Positions 34,137 through 45,400 of a stretch of 64,000 nt of DNA are shown one piece after another. The position numbers and the translations under genes are program-made. Location of the stretch: NCBI GenBank assembly GCA_963573305.1, contig OY754329.1, positions 146,455,266-146,519,265 on the forward strand, in the 5' to 3' direction. Numbering within the stretch: the stretch's first letter is position 1; each line of letters starts with the position of its first letter. Below the pieces are notes generated by a model that worked only from the letters and a program-made list of their open reading frames with translations, was not told the DNA's origin and ran no database searches. Origin of the DNA: Pyrrhosoma nymphula (Eukaryota; Arthropoda; Insecta; Odonata; Coenagrionidae).

Positions 34137-34871
34137 GGGTTTGGTGGAGTAGCACATATGAAACGAGATTGCCCTAATCCAAAACAAAATAGAATGCAGA
34201 GTAAATGCAGTGTATCGCATCGTAATGACGGGACTGATCAGGCCTTCATAAGTGAAATTTTGAATGCAGAAACCATTAGTGATGTGTGGGTTGTTGATAA
34301 CGGAGACACCGATCACATAACAAACCAAAGAGAATGGTTTTCCTGATTTGAACTATTTGCAACACCATTGAAAATATTTATTGGTGACAAATCCACTATG
34401 GATGAACTTGGGAAAGGGACAATCTATTTTCAACCCTCCGTTGATGATAAATGGCTAACGTACCATATGGAGAATGTACCGTATGTACCCACAGCACGTA
34501 GATAATTGTTTTCCGTTGTTTTCGCCCTTGATAAAGGACTGTCATTTAAATCATCAAAATGCATATGTGAATTTCTTAAAGACAGCGTAGTAAAAGATTG
34601 TGGTGTGCGGTATGGGCAGTTGTTCAGAATGCTAATCCCTGTGCAGAAATCTGGAGTACTAGATGATAAAGAGAAGAATTTAGCATCGAAAGATACACTA
34701 CAAATTTGGCACGAGCGGCTAGGTCATCAAAGTAAACGACATGTTCAAAAGTTTCTCAAACAACGAAGTATTGATGTTGCTGTAGATGACGAATTTTGTG
34801 GGGCATGCGTTCAGGGGAAACAACACAAGAGTAGCTTCCATTCAAGAAGTCAGTGCAAAAGAGCCGGGTGA
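34137..34871 (+). pseudogene. Copia protease and pre-integrase zinc finger, broken
   Basis: Same frame as gag, cut by TGA at 34344-34346 and TAA at 34503-34505. The aspartic protease motif appears as VVDNGDTDHI, where copia elements have D-S-G; the catalytic Asp remains but the next residue is Asn. Downstream is the HHCC region of integrase: IWHERLGHQ and CGACVQGKQHKS with both His and both Cys in place. A frameshift near 34850 ends the frame. Confidence 0.75.
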
Positions 34872-35508
34872 ATTGATACACGCTGACGGGGCCGATGGAG
34901 TGTGAATCACTGGGTGGAGCACGGTACTTCGTGTGCTTTACGTGCAATTACTCCAGACCGCGCATGGTCTACTTTCTCAAGGAGAAAGCGGAAACTGCGC
35001 AAAAGATAGCAGAGGTGTTGCAGATCGTGAAGAATCAATATGGACGACCTGTACAAACATTCCAGTGTGATGGTGGTCGCGAGTTTGTCAACCGTGAGGT
35101 AGAGAAATTGTTGAAATCGATATGTGTGTGTACTTCAGTGTCTGTAATCCATATACGACAGAGCAAAATGTTTGTGCTGAGCGTACTAACTGGACACTAA
35201 AAGACTGTAACTGTAAAAGGACTGTAAAACTCGCGCATACTATGTTATTGGCGAAGAATTTGCCAAAAGCCTTGGGGGCAGAAGCAGTGAACACTGTTGT
35301 GTACGTTCTCAACCGAACAGGTCCAAGTGGTGTGGATGGAAAATCACCGTATGAGGCCTTTACAGGAAAAACAGCTCACCTGGACAAGCTCCGTGTATTT
35401 GGAACTAACTGTTATGTGCATATACCTAAATTTCATAGAAAGAAATGGGACTCCAAAAGCCAGCGTGGGGTTTTTGTTGGTTATTTTGATAATATAGATG
35501 GCTTTTGA
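34872..35508 (+). pseudogene. Copia integrase core, frameshifted
   Basis: The D-D-E core is spread over frames. The first Asp is in ELIHADG just before the junction at about 34882, where a few bases (probably five) are missing before GPMECES. The second Asp is in FQCDGGREFVN near 35064-35096. The Glu is in YTTEQNVCAER after another shift near 35120-35150. The C-terminal part reads on to KLRVFGTNCYVH and GVFVGYF and stops at a TGA probably derived from CGA by CpG decay (35506-35508). Confidence 0.75.
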
Positions 35509-36562
35509 TTGTGAATGAAGCCAGGAAAAAGGGTAGTTCGGAGTGTTGATATCGTTTTTGAACCTGAGACTGGTGGAGGCCTGCTGACGCCATTCCCATG
35601 TGATTTGAATGACGGGCAGAACATTTTAGAGATAGAACCTCTAAATGATCCTGATGGAGATAAAAATGATCGCGTAACTAAACCCCCTGAGAAATTCGAG
35701 AAACACTTACGAGATCGTTCTAAAATCAAGCCTCCTGAACGTCTTATCGAGTTGATGCTGGCTGAGGTTGATGAACCAAGAAACTATTCTGAGGCAATGA
35801 AATCAGATCAGAAATCACTCTGGGTGAATGCTATGGAGGAAAAGTTGTCTTCACTGACGTAGAACTCGACCTGGACCTTGGCTGAACTACTAGGTAGCTC
35901 CATCGCAGATCCATCTCTAATCGATTGGTGTATAAAATAAAACGTGGATCTGATGGTAAAATTAATCGCTACAAGGCTCAATAGTTGTGCAAGGGTTTAG
36001 CCAGAGAGAAGTGGACTATAATGAGACATTCAGTCCTGTTGCTCGATTTGATACAACTCGAGCTGTCTTGAGTACTGCTGCCAAGGAACATCTAAAGTAG
36101 GCACAGTTTGATGTCAAAACGGCCTTTTTGAATGGTGTCCTTGATGAAGAAATGTTCATGGAACAACCCGACGGGTTTGACGATGGGACAGGCAGAGTTT
36201 GTGAGCTTCACAAAAGTTTGTACGGTCTAAAGCAATCCCCAAGGTGCTGGAACAAACGTTTTAAGGTAGTGCTAAAAGACTTTGTACTCTGTGAGAGTAA
36301 GGCAGATCCTTGCTTATTTCATTGTACAAGTAATAGTGACAAGTTGATTGTTGTCATCTATGTTGATAATGGGTTAGTGGCTGCAACAGATAAATCTAAA
36401 ATTAAAGAGTTTCTGCAACGTTTCGAATTAGAATTTAGGATTTCCAGTGAACCAGTTAGATATTTCTTGAATATATATATCGAACAAATATATGATGGGT
36501 CATTTTTCATCAATCAAAGTTCATATTCTGAGGAGGTGCTCCGGCGTTTTAGAATGGTGTAA
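35509..36562 (+). pseudogene. Copia reverse transcriptase, active site altered
   Basis: Linker sequence is open at 35515-35862, then the RT appears in pieces. ETFSPVARFDT lies near 36028, FDVKTAFLNG near 36110-36138 (first catalytic Asp present), and LYGLKQSPRCW near 36220. The catalytic box reads YVDNG at 36359-36373, where active copia RTs have YVDD. A G-to-A change in the second Asp codon (36368-36370) explains it. Stops between 35860 and 36128 add to the damage. Confidence 0.8.
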
Positions 36563-37303
36563 ACAAACTCAGTATTAACTCCTATTGACCAGTATTTAAA
36601 AGACGAGAACAGGTTAGATGCAGAGACAACAAATGCACCGTATCGAGAGGCAGTGGGCTGGCTCATGTATCTGGCTGCTGCTACCAGGCCAGATACAGCA
36701 TTCTCCGTGAACTATGCATCCCAGTTACTTGAAAAACCTGAGGTGAGACATTGGAGTACAGTTAAACGTGTTTTGAAGTACATCCAGGGTTCAGTGTCAC
36801 TGGGGATTTTGTACAGCTCATCTGAAAATGGGGAGGGACTTGTGGGTTACAGTGATGCTGTCTATGCCAGCGACCCAGCTTCACGACGGTCAGTCAGTGG
36901 AATTGTGTTCATGTACAGTGGTGGTGCCATCACCTGGGTCAGTAGGTGACAACAGTGTGTGTCACTGTCAACCACCGAGGCTGAATACATTGCTGCTAGC
37001 GAAGCAGCAAAGGATGCTGTCTGGTTGAAGAGATTCTTTGATGAGATATCCCCTTTACAGTGTCCCCTAGGGTTGTTTTGTGATAACACTAGCTCTATTA
37101 AGCTTGCCAAAAACCCTGAATTTCACAAACGGTCCAAGCACATTGATGTGCGATATCATTTTGTTCGTGAACAACTTCAAGAAGGACGATTAGAAATGCA
37201 ATATGTGCCAAGTGAAAAACAAGTTGCAGATATTCTCATAAAGCCTGTTCCTGAAGTACAGTTTGAAAATTTGCGTGGTTTGTTAGGCATGTGTGAACTT
37301 TAA
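36563..37303 (+). pseudogene. Copia RT thumb and RNase H, frame interrupted
   Basis: After a TAA at about 36560 the same protein continues: YREAVGWLMYLAAATRPD, the connection region, then RNase H with GYSDAVYASD, SLSTTEAEYIAASEAAKDA and LFCDNTSSIKLAKNP. These keep the three acidic residues, followed by KHIDVRYHFVRE. A TGA near 36947 splits the RNase H. The frame ends in a TAA at 37301-37303, a normal distance from the 3' LTR. Confidence 0.8.
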
Positions 37304-37452
37304 ATTTGAAGTTATTGAATTATTTCTTTGAATTGTGAATTTTTTCTTTTCCTCATTCTTGTTTGCAATTGATAAATTGAAGGGTCACTTTAATGCATTG
37401 AGGGATCAATGTGATGACACTTTTTTTGTTTGTTGTAACAATGTAAACTTTT

Positions 37453-37460
37453 AGGGGGAG
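37453..37460 (+). promoter_or_regulatory. Copia polypurine tract
   Basis: AGGGGGAG directly before the 3' LTR, the expected plus-strand primer site. Confidence 0.8.
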
Positions 37461-37660
37461 TGTTAGAGTAAATAGAAAGGTTTCATTGCTGGTGAATTCC
37501 ATTGATTTTTTGTTTTTGCGTGTGCATGAGTGCCTTCAATTTTTATTCATGCTTCATGCAGTTATCAGTCTTGTCTGTATCGTTCGAGAGTGAAAATCTT
37601 ATTAAAGAATATTGAATTAACCATATGTGGATCTTAATTCAAGTGTACGGAACCTCAATA
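37461..37660 (+). repeat. Copia 3' LTR (200 bp)
   Basis: Same ends as the 5' LTR and about 10 substitutions. It has 27 additional bases around gcgtgtgcatgagtgcc. Followed by GTTTC, the right target-site copy. Confidence 0.88.
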
Positions 37661-37669
37661 GTTTCTACA

Positions 37670-39225
37670 ATTCTTCAATCAAGACTCTTCGAAGTCGAGG
37701 CTGTCCTTGACCAAGGTCATGCTTTAAAGACTCCCACTATATCATCCCAAAAGCCCTTAACAACCCTCATTATTTCTTCGCCATAGATCTTCAGACTGCT
37801 GATGACTATAAGTCATATTTTTGTCTAATTGCTCTCTCTTGAGGGATATTACTTCTCCTCTCCGGACCTATATTTAAAATTATCTGGAGCAGTTCAAATT
37901 TAAAAGCAAGATAATTGCATACCTGGAGGTAATTAAGGCATTACTCGTATCGGGGTTGAATTGGTAAAATAAGTTGTGCCATGTACATTAAAACCACCCG
38001 TTGATGTATGGATATATATTCGTGCACAAAGACGCTGATTTGTAGCATAAGAAGAGAAAAGGAAAGGAAAGAATATTGAATGCAATATTGGATACACAAA
38101 AAACATTATGTGGAAAAGGTGGACAGTTTTAGATTCTGAATAAAAAAGCCGACGAGCACAAAAATCGGACCCGGGCATTCCAAGTGTTTCGGATTATCCT
38201 TTCTTTCCTCTTTTATGTGTACATGGCGATTAATAATATACACAAATCGTGATAGAGACCGTAAGCCTACTTCAACAAAAAAATAATTCAACGATGAAAC
38301 AACGAAAATGGAATATTACGAAATAAAACAGTGGTAATTTTATAGCATTTCCTGCTGGGAACGGCAACTTCAAGTTCAAAGCGCGGACAGGCAATATCGA
38401 GACCGGAAAAGGAAATTGGCCTTAAGATGGCGAATAGGAATCGATCCATGTCATCGCGAATATGAACACGCGCAGATAATTCGGCAGAGCAGCAACTGTA
38501 CGTGAAACTCGTTTCACTCGGTATGATTATTCAATTCGGAACAAAAAAACACGATACAGAGCGTTCCTGCGTGATATCAAACGTGAGAGAGAGAGGAGCA
38601 GGGTGGGAATTCATTAGAGCGATAAGAGAAGGCAATGGCCAGATGAGGATGGCGGTAAAACATTCCTCCCGGGTCAGACATTTTAAAACTAAATATCCTA
38701 TTAGTGAAACGGGCTTTAAAGCCAAATGGATACGTTGGAACCGTTGTGTATCCCAAATGGGAATATCAGATTATGCTTGAGGTCAACGTATGTACAGTAA
38801 AGATTTATTCAAAAGCCCTTTTGGCTAAGCTTTCATATTTTTATCCCACTGTCAAACTAGGGTGATTTACGATCGAGACCGCAGGCGCTCTCTCGTGATG
38901 GCAAAGTTTGGTAATTTATTCAAAAACTCTTCGTCACGGCCTGGGAAATTAATCAACATAAGTTGAAAACATGTGCAACTTCTTATTACTGATGATATCG
39001 AGGTAACCACGGAAAATTTATGCGCTCGTAACATATGACGTTCATTAAGGTACTGAATAATTTTTGCGCAGGCAAACCAATTTTAAAAATCACGGAGAAA
39101 CAAAATGTAAGGTATCTGTTATATTTATTCAGTTGAAAACAGTATTATTTGATGGGGACCCCTCAATACGACATACATACTTTCGTAATTTCAGTCATTA
39201 ATTGATAAGAGCAGCCAGACACATC
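37670..39225. other. Non-coding stretch right of the copia element
   Basis: AT-rich with no recognised repeat. A 92-codon plus frame (38502-38780) has no known motif. Confidence 0.6.
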
Positions 39226-39229
39226 TCTA

Positions 39230-39382
39230 CCACTCAATGTAAAAAACTTTATTAAATGGCTTTTTTTTGTGCCAATTTATAAACTTATCTATAGTATTTT
39301 AAAGTCGCCCATTTCCACTAATAAATTTTGGGAGAAATTTCATGCAAAGCCATTGTATCCCCTATTTCAGGTTATATTGCAA
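39230..39382 (-). CDS. Candidate terminal exon with poly(A) signal
   Basis: Minus-strand reading. An acceptor ggtttctctacag is followed by an exon beginning ttgcaatataacc at 39382. In each of the three possible frames a stop comes within about 20 bases. AATAAA lies at 39253-39248 and a cleavage site could be near 39230. With the upstream 72-bp exon this makes the 3' end of a spliced gene. The protein is not recognised. A competing plus-strand exon (39371-39443, between atttcag and gtaaat) is open in one frame and cannot be excluded. Confidence 0.25.
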
Positions 39383-39502
39383 CTGTAGAGAAACCATCAT
39401 TCGAGAAAATGGATACATACAGACAAGCAGCTCTAAGACTCAGGTAAATTGGAGAACTGCTTATAATTTTGTTTAACTGAAGTAAGGTGTTTTACAACTT
39501 AC

Positions 39503-39574
39503 CTGTAATAGCCAGTAACACCTCCTGTGAAATGTAGGCAGTATGGCTGAATGTACATAGCAGCCATATATACA
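39503..39574 (-). CDS. Candidate internal exon, 72 bp, strong splice sites
   Basis: On minus, ttttttctctttgcag precedes the exon and gtaagttg follows it, both near consensus. The exon is 72 bases, a multiple of three, and open in all three frames. The frame VYMAAMYIQPYC...GGVTGYY looks most protein-like, but I do not recognise it. The intron to the next candidate exon would be 120 bp with a pyrimidine-rich 3' end. No convincing upstream exon was found within 2 kb. Confidence 0.3.
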
Positions 39575-39579
39575 CTGCA

Positions 39580-41590
39580 AAGAGAAAAAAATAGGAAACA
39601 TTCAATATAAAAGAAACATGATAAAATTTAAGTTCAAAGGTCTCAGGTTAATACAAATATTAATTATTAAACGTGTCTTTATGTTGCTGAAAAAGTTTCT
39701 TTTAAGCAGGTTGATTAGGGCTGACATAGTGGTCAGATTTTAAATAAGAAAATAAAGAAACTATTGCCTAGAGTCAAAGAAATGCATAAATGAATTTTTA
39801 TCTAAAGATGGTGAAAAATACTGGAGAATTGCATGTAAAATTTTATTATGTTAATAATATAGAAATTGATGTACTTTTAGACGAGCCAAATATACCTATG
39901 AAAAAGCAGAACCACAAGCAATATAAATTCACTGAATTTGAATTACAACATGAAAAAATGACATTTTTAATCAATGAAAATTCAATGTTAGTGCTGAATT
40001 TGCCTCTTGCTGGGGTAATTTCTATTATGAGGTAGAGAAATTTCTCAGAAAAGAAAACAAGGCGAACAAAGTATAGGTCAGCGATTTTGTTTTTTTTTCA
40101 AGGATAAACTTTGTATAGATATTTTTTTAAACGCACATACTGCACTTATGTACATATTTTATTAACGATCAATTCAATTACAAACATGCCCAACTTCAGC
40201 TACGCCATATTAATAACATTGGGGCAGTTTAAATGATATGAGCAAAAACACATAAATAGAGATCTAACATGATACATTAACGATCATCCATTAAACAAAA
40301 CAAGGCATCAACGAACGAGATCAATGCCCTGCTGAAAACGCTGGTCTTAAAGACACGTTGTGCCTATCACGGCACCAATTGCGCACGTTTCAAATAAACG
40401 TGAGCGAAGGAGTGACCAATTTTAAACACTCAAGCAAACGCGCATTCCGTACAACGAACGGTGTGCGATCTAATTTTACTCAAACACTCCATGAACTTTC
40501 TCCTCCTTTCTCCTAAGGCCTTTAATAGGCCTATAAAGGTTTATGGCTTCAAGGACCGCGCGTACCTTACAATCAACCCCTATGAACTAACAGGTTTCTC
40601 TTCGGAGTCATTGTCTTTCTCAAGTGCCATTTCAACTAAGGCCTAAAGTGAGTCTAATTGACACTTAAGAACACTTTTAGCTCACCTTACGGTCAAACTC
40701 AGGGTATTTTTTCCCTTTTTTAACTCAAGCAGAAATGCATGCTTCGGAATCTCCTTAAAATTACGTTTCTTCATTTAAACCCTGTGCTTAACCCGCGTAT
40801 TAAAATATATGGCAGTTTTTCGAAACTGTTTTTGAAATAGTGCGACTCTTGGGCCAAATATAAAGTTTTTTTTTAAATTTCAATAGGATATAAAATTGAG
40901 AATTTACAATTTTGTAATAGTATTCAGCATTTTATTTGAAACAGAACAAAATTATCAGCGTTTATTTCGCAGCAATAGCTATTATATGTGCATGGCAAAT
41001 GCTATTTACCACATAAAATTATTCACTAGAAACGTGAGGTAATAACGTTGATTTATTGATGGCTCGACCATTGACGATTTTGATACCGTCGTGATAATTA
41101 TAGAAAGAATAATTTCATTAGAATTTAACCAAACACATCCAAAGTCTATGCTTACAGTCGAACTATTGCGAACACATACCTTTGTCTCAAAATTTATCTT
41201 TGTTCTATTATCCATATATCATCATTTTTAAATAATTAGAAGCTATTCAAGAGTTATCTGACTGTAGAGAGAATTTTCTTCGTGAGTAATTCATAAAACT
41301 GGCCTTATTGCCTTGCATTGACTCAGTGCTTAACTAGTGACGGCCCCGGAGTAGATCCATTTTTGCTCTCGCGTGACACGACACATGACCATTCACCAAA
41401 AATAGTTTTCCACAGACGTTTCTGAGCTTTGGAAAAAATATTTTAAAATATTTTTACCCGAATCGGGAATCTTAACACGCGTTATAACATTACATATCGT
41501 AGGTTGTCCCTAATTTCATGCAAAAACTCTTACGATCCGGGTTGCTTATTTTTTTTCTTGGCGCAGGGCACCCGTTTCGGACCTCAGAAC
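39580..41590. other. AT-rich stretch with one small open frame
   Basis: Nothing firmly recognised. A plus frame of 81 codons (39790-40035, starting after an in-frame TAA) has a balanced, mixed amino-acid composition and no low complexity. It lacks a known motif, and frames of this length arise by chance in a window of this size. Confidence 0.5.
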
Positions 41591-42400
41591 CGTTTTGGCC
41601 CCCCCTAAATTGCTAAATGTAGTCCGGCGGTGCTTTTGATTTCCCAGGGAAAACGAAAAAAATACCCCAAAACGAACACATTACCCTGAACCCCTCTCCA
41701 ACCTCCAAATCCCTCACCGACCAAGCGGTCCACTCCAAAAGGATACCGGGGTCGAAATTGCTCTTTATTATTATTCCGCTTCGCCTCTCCATGGAAACGA
41801 GTCCTTCCTTTTTCGGCGGCGAAATCCTCCGCTCGCTCGCCTCTTTCAACCCTTCCCCACCGTAACCCAATGACGGGGGGCCTCGCCCCCCAAACCCACC
41901 CCACCGCCACCCGTCGCCTTCGCAACGGTTTGATGGCAATCGCTCGCCAAACTCTTAGGAATTACCTCCTCATACTCCCATCAAGGAAATCTACCCCATC
42001 CCAACCCGTACACTTTCCATATCCTATTCCACCCTTCCCAACTCGATGAGTATTTTTTTTAAGAGTCAAGGAGCCGTAAGTGTGGAGCGTTGGACTCAAT
42101 TTTGGACGGTGGACATGTCGGGAGGCACGCATACCCTCAGCAGAGGGTGGCGGAATCTCTGAAGCCGCTTCGGGGGAAATCTGCGGGGCGGTGACCTTAC
42201 GTCTCCCTCCTCCTCTCCCACCCTTGAAAGCTGGAAAAAATTACAAGCCAAATGCAAAACAAAAACGTACAACAACAACAGGATGGGAGGGGGGAAATTG
42301 GGGGGAACAGGGAGAACGTGAGCGATAAAGAGTGCTCTACGCTCCGAAAACGGTCCGAATTAAAACGCCTAAGGTCGGATGACAGCTCCGCCGAGTGAGA
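41590..42400. other. GC-rich island
   Basis: C-rich on plus at 41,600-42,030 and mixed GC-rich to 42,400, with overlapping open frames on both strands (up to 108 codons). Translations are low-complexity. Composition suggests a CpG-type island, but no transcription start evidence is visible. Confidence 0.4.
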
Positions 42401-45400
42401 TGGAGGCAACGTGAATTTGCTTCCGCTCGTGAAATCGATCGAGAGAATTCCGAGCATTGAGAGATGGAGCAAACATGACGAGTGTCGTATTGCTTATTGC
42501 CGACGCTTACAGCTGAAGCAATCATTTAAATTTCATTGGGCATTAGAAGTGGAAGGTCACAACCAAAACGTAGTAATCGCTATGAGATTGATGAAGTTAC
42601 ATCGTTGAATATTTTGGAAGTTATCTCTGAAGTGATAGATATTAATGATTTGCAAATGAGAATTATGCGTCTTTTTATCTACGCCTGTAATAGAAAAATT
42701 CATCATTATTCACTGAAACGAAGAAATAAAAGAGTATAACTAGGCAATGTTTTGAACAACTACTTCAATGATGAAGAAAGATTGGTGAATAATGTCACAA
42801 CATTTAAACATGCCTGCCTTCGGAGGCCTAACTTTAAAAAAGGAAAAATGAATGATACTTGGCTATATGAGGAAGATTTTTTTCCAACATCGAAATTATG
42901 TGTGAGGATTAATAAATCTCTAGACTATAATAGAATATTAAGAATAGAATATTAAGCGAATTTAACTAAACATTTTTTATTAAATTAAAATAAATTATTA
43001 TTTTATATATTATTATATATTATTTTATCCAAAATTAAAAGACAACCTCAGAAATTATTCGCGTAGTTTCAATTTGCTAAAAGTTAACAGTAAGTATACA
43101 CGAGTAAGTTATTAATAATAAAAGTTTGAAGGGTCTTGGAGGTAAATGTATATTTAAAACGAGAAAGAATTGATTGAACTCTGAATCGCAGAAACTAAAA
43201 ATGTCGATATGCTTTCAAAACGCACAGAAATACCTTGAACACACAGGCGAACGCCAAAAAGCAATCCTTCCACGAACCAATATCTAATTGAGGGCGGCAG
43301 CGTGTAATATCGTCACGAAGATTTTCGAATTTGATCTTTCAGTCTGGGAACAAATTTCGTGTTTCTGGCTCACCAAAAACGAACCGAGCGCGCACATTCA
43401 CATGCACAAGAGCCGGATGTGCATGCTCTAAATTCCGCTAAATCCGATAAAGATAGGAGGTCCGAACCAATGTTCTACGAACGGGCGGCGGCGCTTCGGA
43501 ATACAGAATTGCGGGCCACTGGGCACTGAGCTAGATTAGAACTCGACGATCTCATACGGCGGGAGCGGGAAAATAACACGGCCGCGCAAGTTTTAAAAGA
43601 AGAGCGAATGGAATACGGCAGATTTATGTGGAACGTATTTGGAGAATGTTCCATTGTATCCCCATTTGAAATGGGTCCGGTAACAGGCAGCTTACCAAGC
43701 ATGTTTAGTAAATACGCAACAATAGAAAAACTCGAATCGATGGTTGTTCTACGGCTGCCTAGTTTTAGTTTTTTCGGGGATATTTATTCACTCAATTACA
43801 CATGGGAGTCACAATAGTTCTGTCCCATTAGGAACGGATTCCCAAATGAACGGCTGGATCCATTCGAAGCATCGTGTGTTAACTCTAATCACGAAATGAC
43901 GGAGTTGTACTTTGAAGTAACTTAATTATTATAAACTCAAAACTCGACAGAATATTTAGCTGATGTTTTTGTAACTATTGAAGTTTTGGGCCACTTTAAT
44001 GGAAATTAATTAGGTGTTTTTTGGGAAACGAATAGAGTAATTTATTTCAACAGAAAAATAGTATTTACACTTGAATGTGGTTGAAGGGAATGCATTAAAA
44101 TCAGTTCAATATCATGAGAAATCAGTCAATAAATCAACTGCTATCTCATACGAAAACACCACAGAAATATCATTGAATTCAGACGAATTACCAATATAAG
44201 GGGGAAAACATTAGTGCTAGCTAGTGCAAACTCCTTTATATCTTTCATTATAACAAGAATAAAAGGTTTTTGTGTCAATCAAGAAAATAAGTATCACGAT
44301 TGACTTCAACTACATGAAAATCCATCTTAATTCCTCCTTTTTAATGCTTAGTTACACAATATACCTAAAGAGTCGCCATTGGAGCATTGGAATTCGAGTA
44401 TGGTTGTTGTAGCATCACGAGTGAACTCATTATCCTAACTAAATTATGCCTCGAAGGAAGCAGAAAAATAACGTAACATACACATTAAGGCGCTATTCAC
44501 CACCAGAGGTTGATATGTTTAATAGCTTAAGAGGTTCCTAACGAAAAGCGCACTCTTAAAGTCATTTATCGGCGAGCCATGCCATTCCTATCTTAATTAC
44601 TATCACTTGAAATATAAAAAGCGGGCAGGACGAATAGTAATAAATTGACCAGGGTTTCCTTCCCGAATATCTCTTCCCTTTCTTGTCTTTTCACTTCCCA
44701 AAACGGACTAAAGGAAAAGATTCGTCGGCCGGGATCCACGTTCAAACGGCCGTGGCGTTAATTTCGTTCTGAAGCACAAAAACCCGAGAGGAAGGCTGGG
44801 ACGAGACCGTTCGTTCGAACGGAAGCGACGAGGACGGCTCGTGACCATGGGAACTCAGGGTTGAGGGTGCACAGGGAGAGACTGATAAAGAAGCTGAGGA
44901 GGCCAAAAGATGAGAAGTGTGGGAGGTGGACGCGGCGACAAATGCGGGTATTTGAAGGAGGCCGAAGTGCGTTCCGATGCTGACATCAGTCATCTTAGGT
45001 AGGTATCGAATCGCCTGCAAGTACCAACGTTCAAAAAGTTTATGAAAGCTTTTGGCGGTTCGTGGTCGTACACTTTATTTACGATGAATAAAACTAAAAA
45101 TGTATTAAAATGAATTTAAGTCAGCACGAGATGCTCACAGGAAACGCATCATAGTTACCTATGGCAACAGTAAATAAAATATGGCGTAAAATGATACGAC
45201 GTCCTTATGAGTTTATAACTATAATAGTTATTGGGACCTCCTGGAGTGGAAGAAGTGGATAGGTTGAGGGCAGCAGCATAGGAATAATATGCTCAGGAGT
45301 ACGAATTACTTAGCAAAACTTCATGAAGATGAAAAACAACATTTATGGTGTCGCGGAAGCCGCCGTGCTCCCAGCGCCTCGAGCGACTCTGCACTGACTC

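Larger units (their letters stand above)
33008..37660 (+). mobile_element. Ty1/copia LTR retrotransposon, full length but inactive
   Basis: A 4,653-bp element with two LTRs, a primer-binding site, gag, then protease, integrase, reverse transcriptase and RNase H in copia order, and a polypurine tract. By eye the LTRs differ at roughly 5% of aligned positions plus one 27-base indel, so the insertion is not recent. The coding part has at least four in-frame stops and several frameshifts. Recognition rests on the order of domains, the motifs given in the entries below and the structural ends. Confidence 0.93.

Noticed and set aside
33008..37660. Endogenous retrovirus or errantivirus with an envelope gene
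   Set aside because: Integrase precedes reverse transcriptase, which is copia order, and there is no open frame between RNase H and the 3' LTR.
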